Below are positions 5,707 through 5,841 of a stretch of 5,841 nt of DNA, piece by piece; position 1 is the stretch's first letter; each line of letters opens with the position of its first letter. This DNA comes from Arenicella sp. (GTDB lineage Bacteria > Pseudomonadota > Gammaproteobacteria > Arenicellales > Arenicellaceae): the NCBI GenBank assembly GCA_016763815.1, contig JAESTB010000380.1, positions 1 to 5,841 on the forward strand, in the 5' to 3' direction. Made by a program: the position numbers and the translations under genes. The notes under the pieces are model-generated. The model had not been told where the DNA came from. It saw nothing but the letters and a program-made list of their open reading frames with translations, and made no database searches.

Positions 5707-5841
5707 CGTGGTGCTGTACGACGCCCGCACTCTTATTTAGACGTCAATGCTTCATATTTGGGAATATTTTTTTAAGAAAAAACCTATCCCTTGAATTATC
5801 ACCCCAATCTAGCCTCCCTTCTTTTTCACCACACTTGTAAT

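Noticed and set aside
5581..5775. Open frame of 64 codons on the plus strand upstream of the sigma gene
   Set aside because: It starts with TTG, has no ribosome site, is of odd composition, and covers the sigma promoter region.
5762..5784. AT-rich inverted stretch (T7 AAG A6) considered as a terminator of an upstream gene
   Set aside because: There is no GC stem and no identifiable gene ends nearby.
5744..5841. Minus-strand frame open from the right edge to a TGA at 5744, possibly the tail of another gene
   Set aside because: Only 32 codons, with no recognisable motif. Open frames of this length are expected by chance.

Overview
The window looks like chromosomal DNA from a marine or polysaccharide-degrading gammaproteobacterium, of the Alteromonadales or Cellvibrionales kind. 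This is an inference from gene content: a FecI/FecR-type sigma and anti-sigma pair, a GluP/NagP-type sugar permease of the FHS family, and a NagK-type ROK kinase. Base composition is moderate and even throughout. No tRNA, rRNA, CRISPR array or intact mobile element was seen.

Layout from left to right. Positions 1-103 are non-coding or the unreadable tail of another gene. At 104-976 (+) is a complete PAPS-dependent sulfotransferase. The 349 bases between its stop and the next gene hold the wreck of a sugar ABC transporter ATPase on the minus strand, recognisable at about 1033-1231. From there to the right edge all genes are on the minus strand. Read in the direction of transcription they are: an ECF sigma factor (5567-4941), a FecR-like membrane anti-sigma regulator (4872-3868), a 229-base control region, an FHS sugar permease (3638-2322, NagP-like), an N-acetylglucosamine kinase of the ROK family (2318-1326, NagK-like), and finally the ABC ATPase remnant.

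The likely shared job of the minus-strand genes is uptake and phosphorylation of an amino sugar. The permease would bring N-acetylglucosamine (or a related hexose) through the inner membrane by cation symport, and the kinase would make the 6-phosphate. The two genes are separated only by a tandem stop, and the kinase ribosome site lies inside the end of the permease gene, so they are almost certainly cotranscribed and translationally coupled. The sigma/FecR pair normally sits in front of a TonB-dependent receptor. Here the next genes downstream are the inner-membrane sugar genes. A 13-base sequence (TCGTCTTTSTATT, one mismatch) occurs in the same orientation in front of both the sigma gene and the permease gene, which suggests that the sigma factor may control itself and the sugar genes. 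The 229-base gap also contains a long palindrome just after the FecR stop that could be an operator.

Nothing here is a clearly new system. The most interesting points are the sigma/FecR-to-sugar-gene arrangement with its shared upstream motif, the decayed ABC ATPase behind the sugar operon, and an altered active-site neighbourhood in the kinase.
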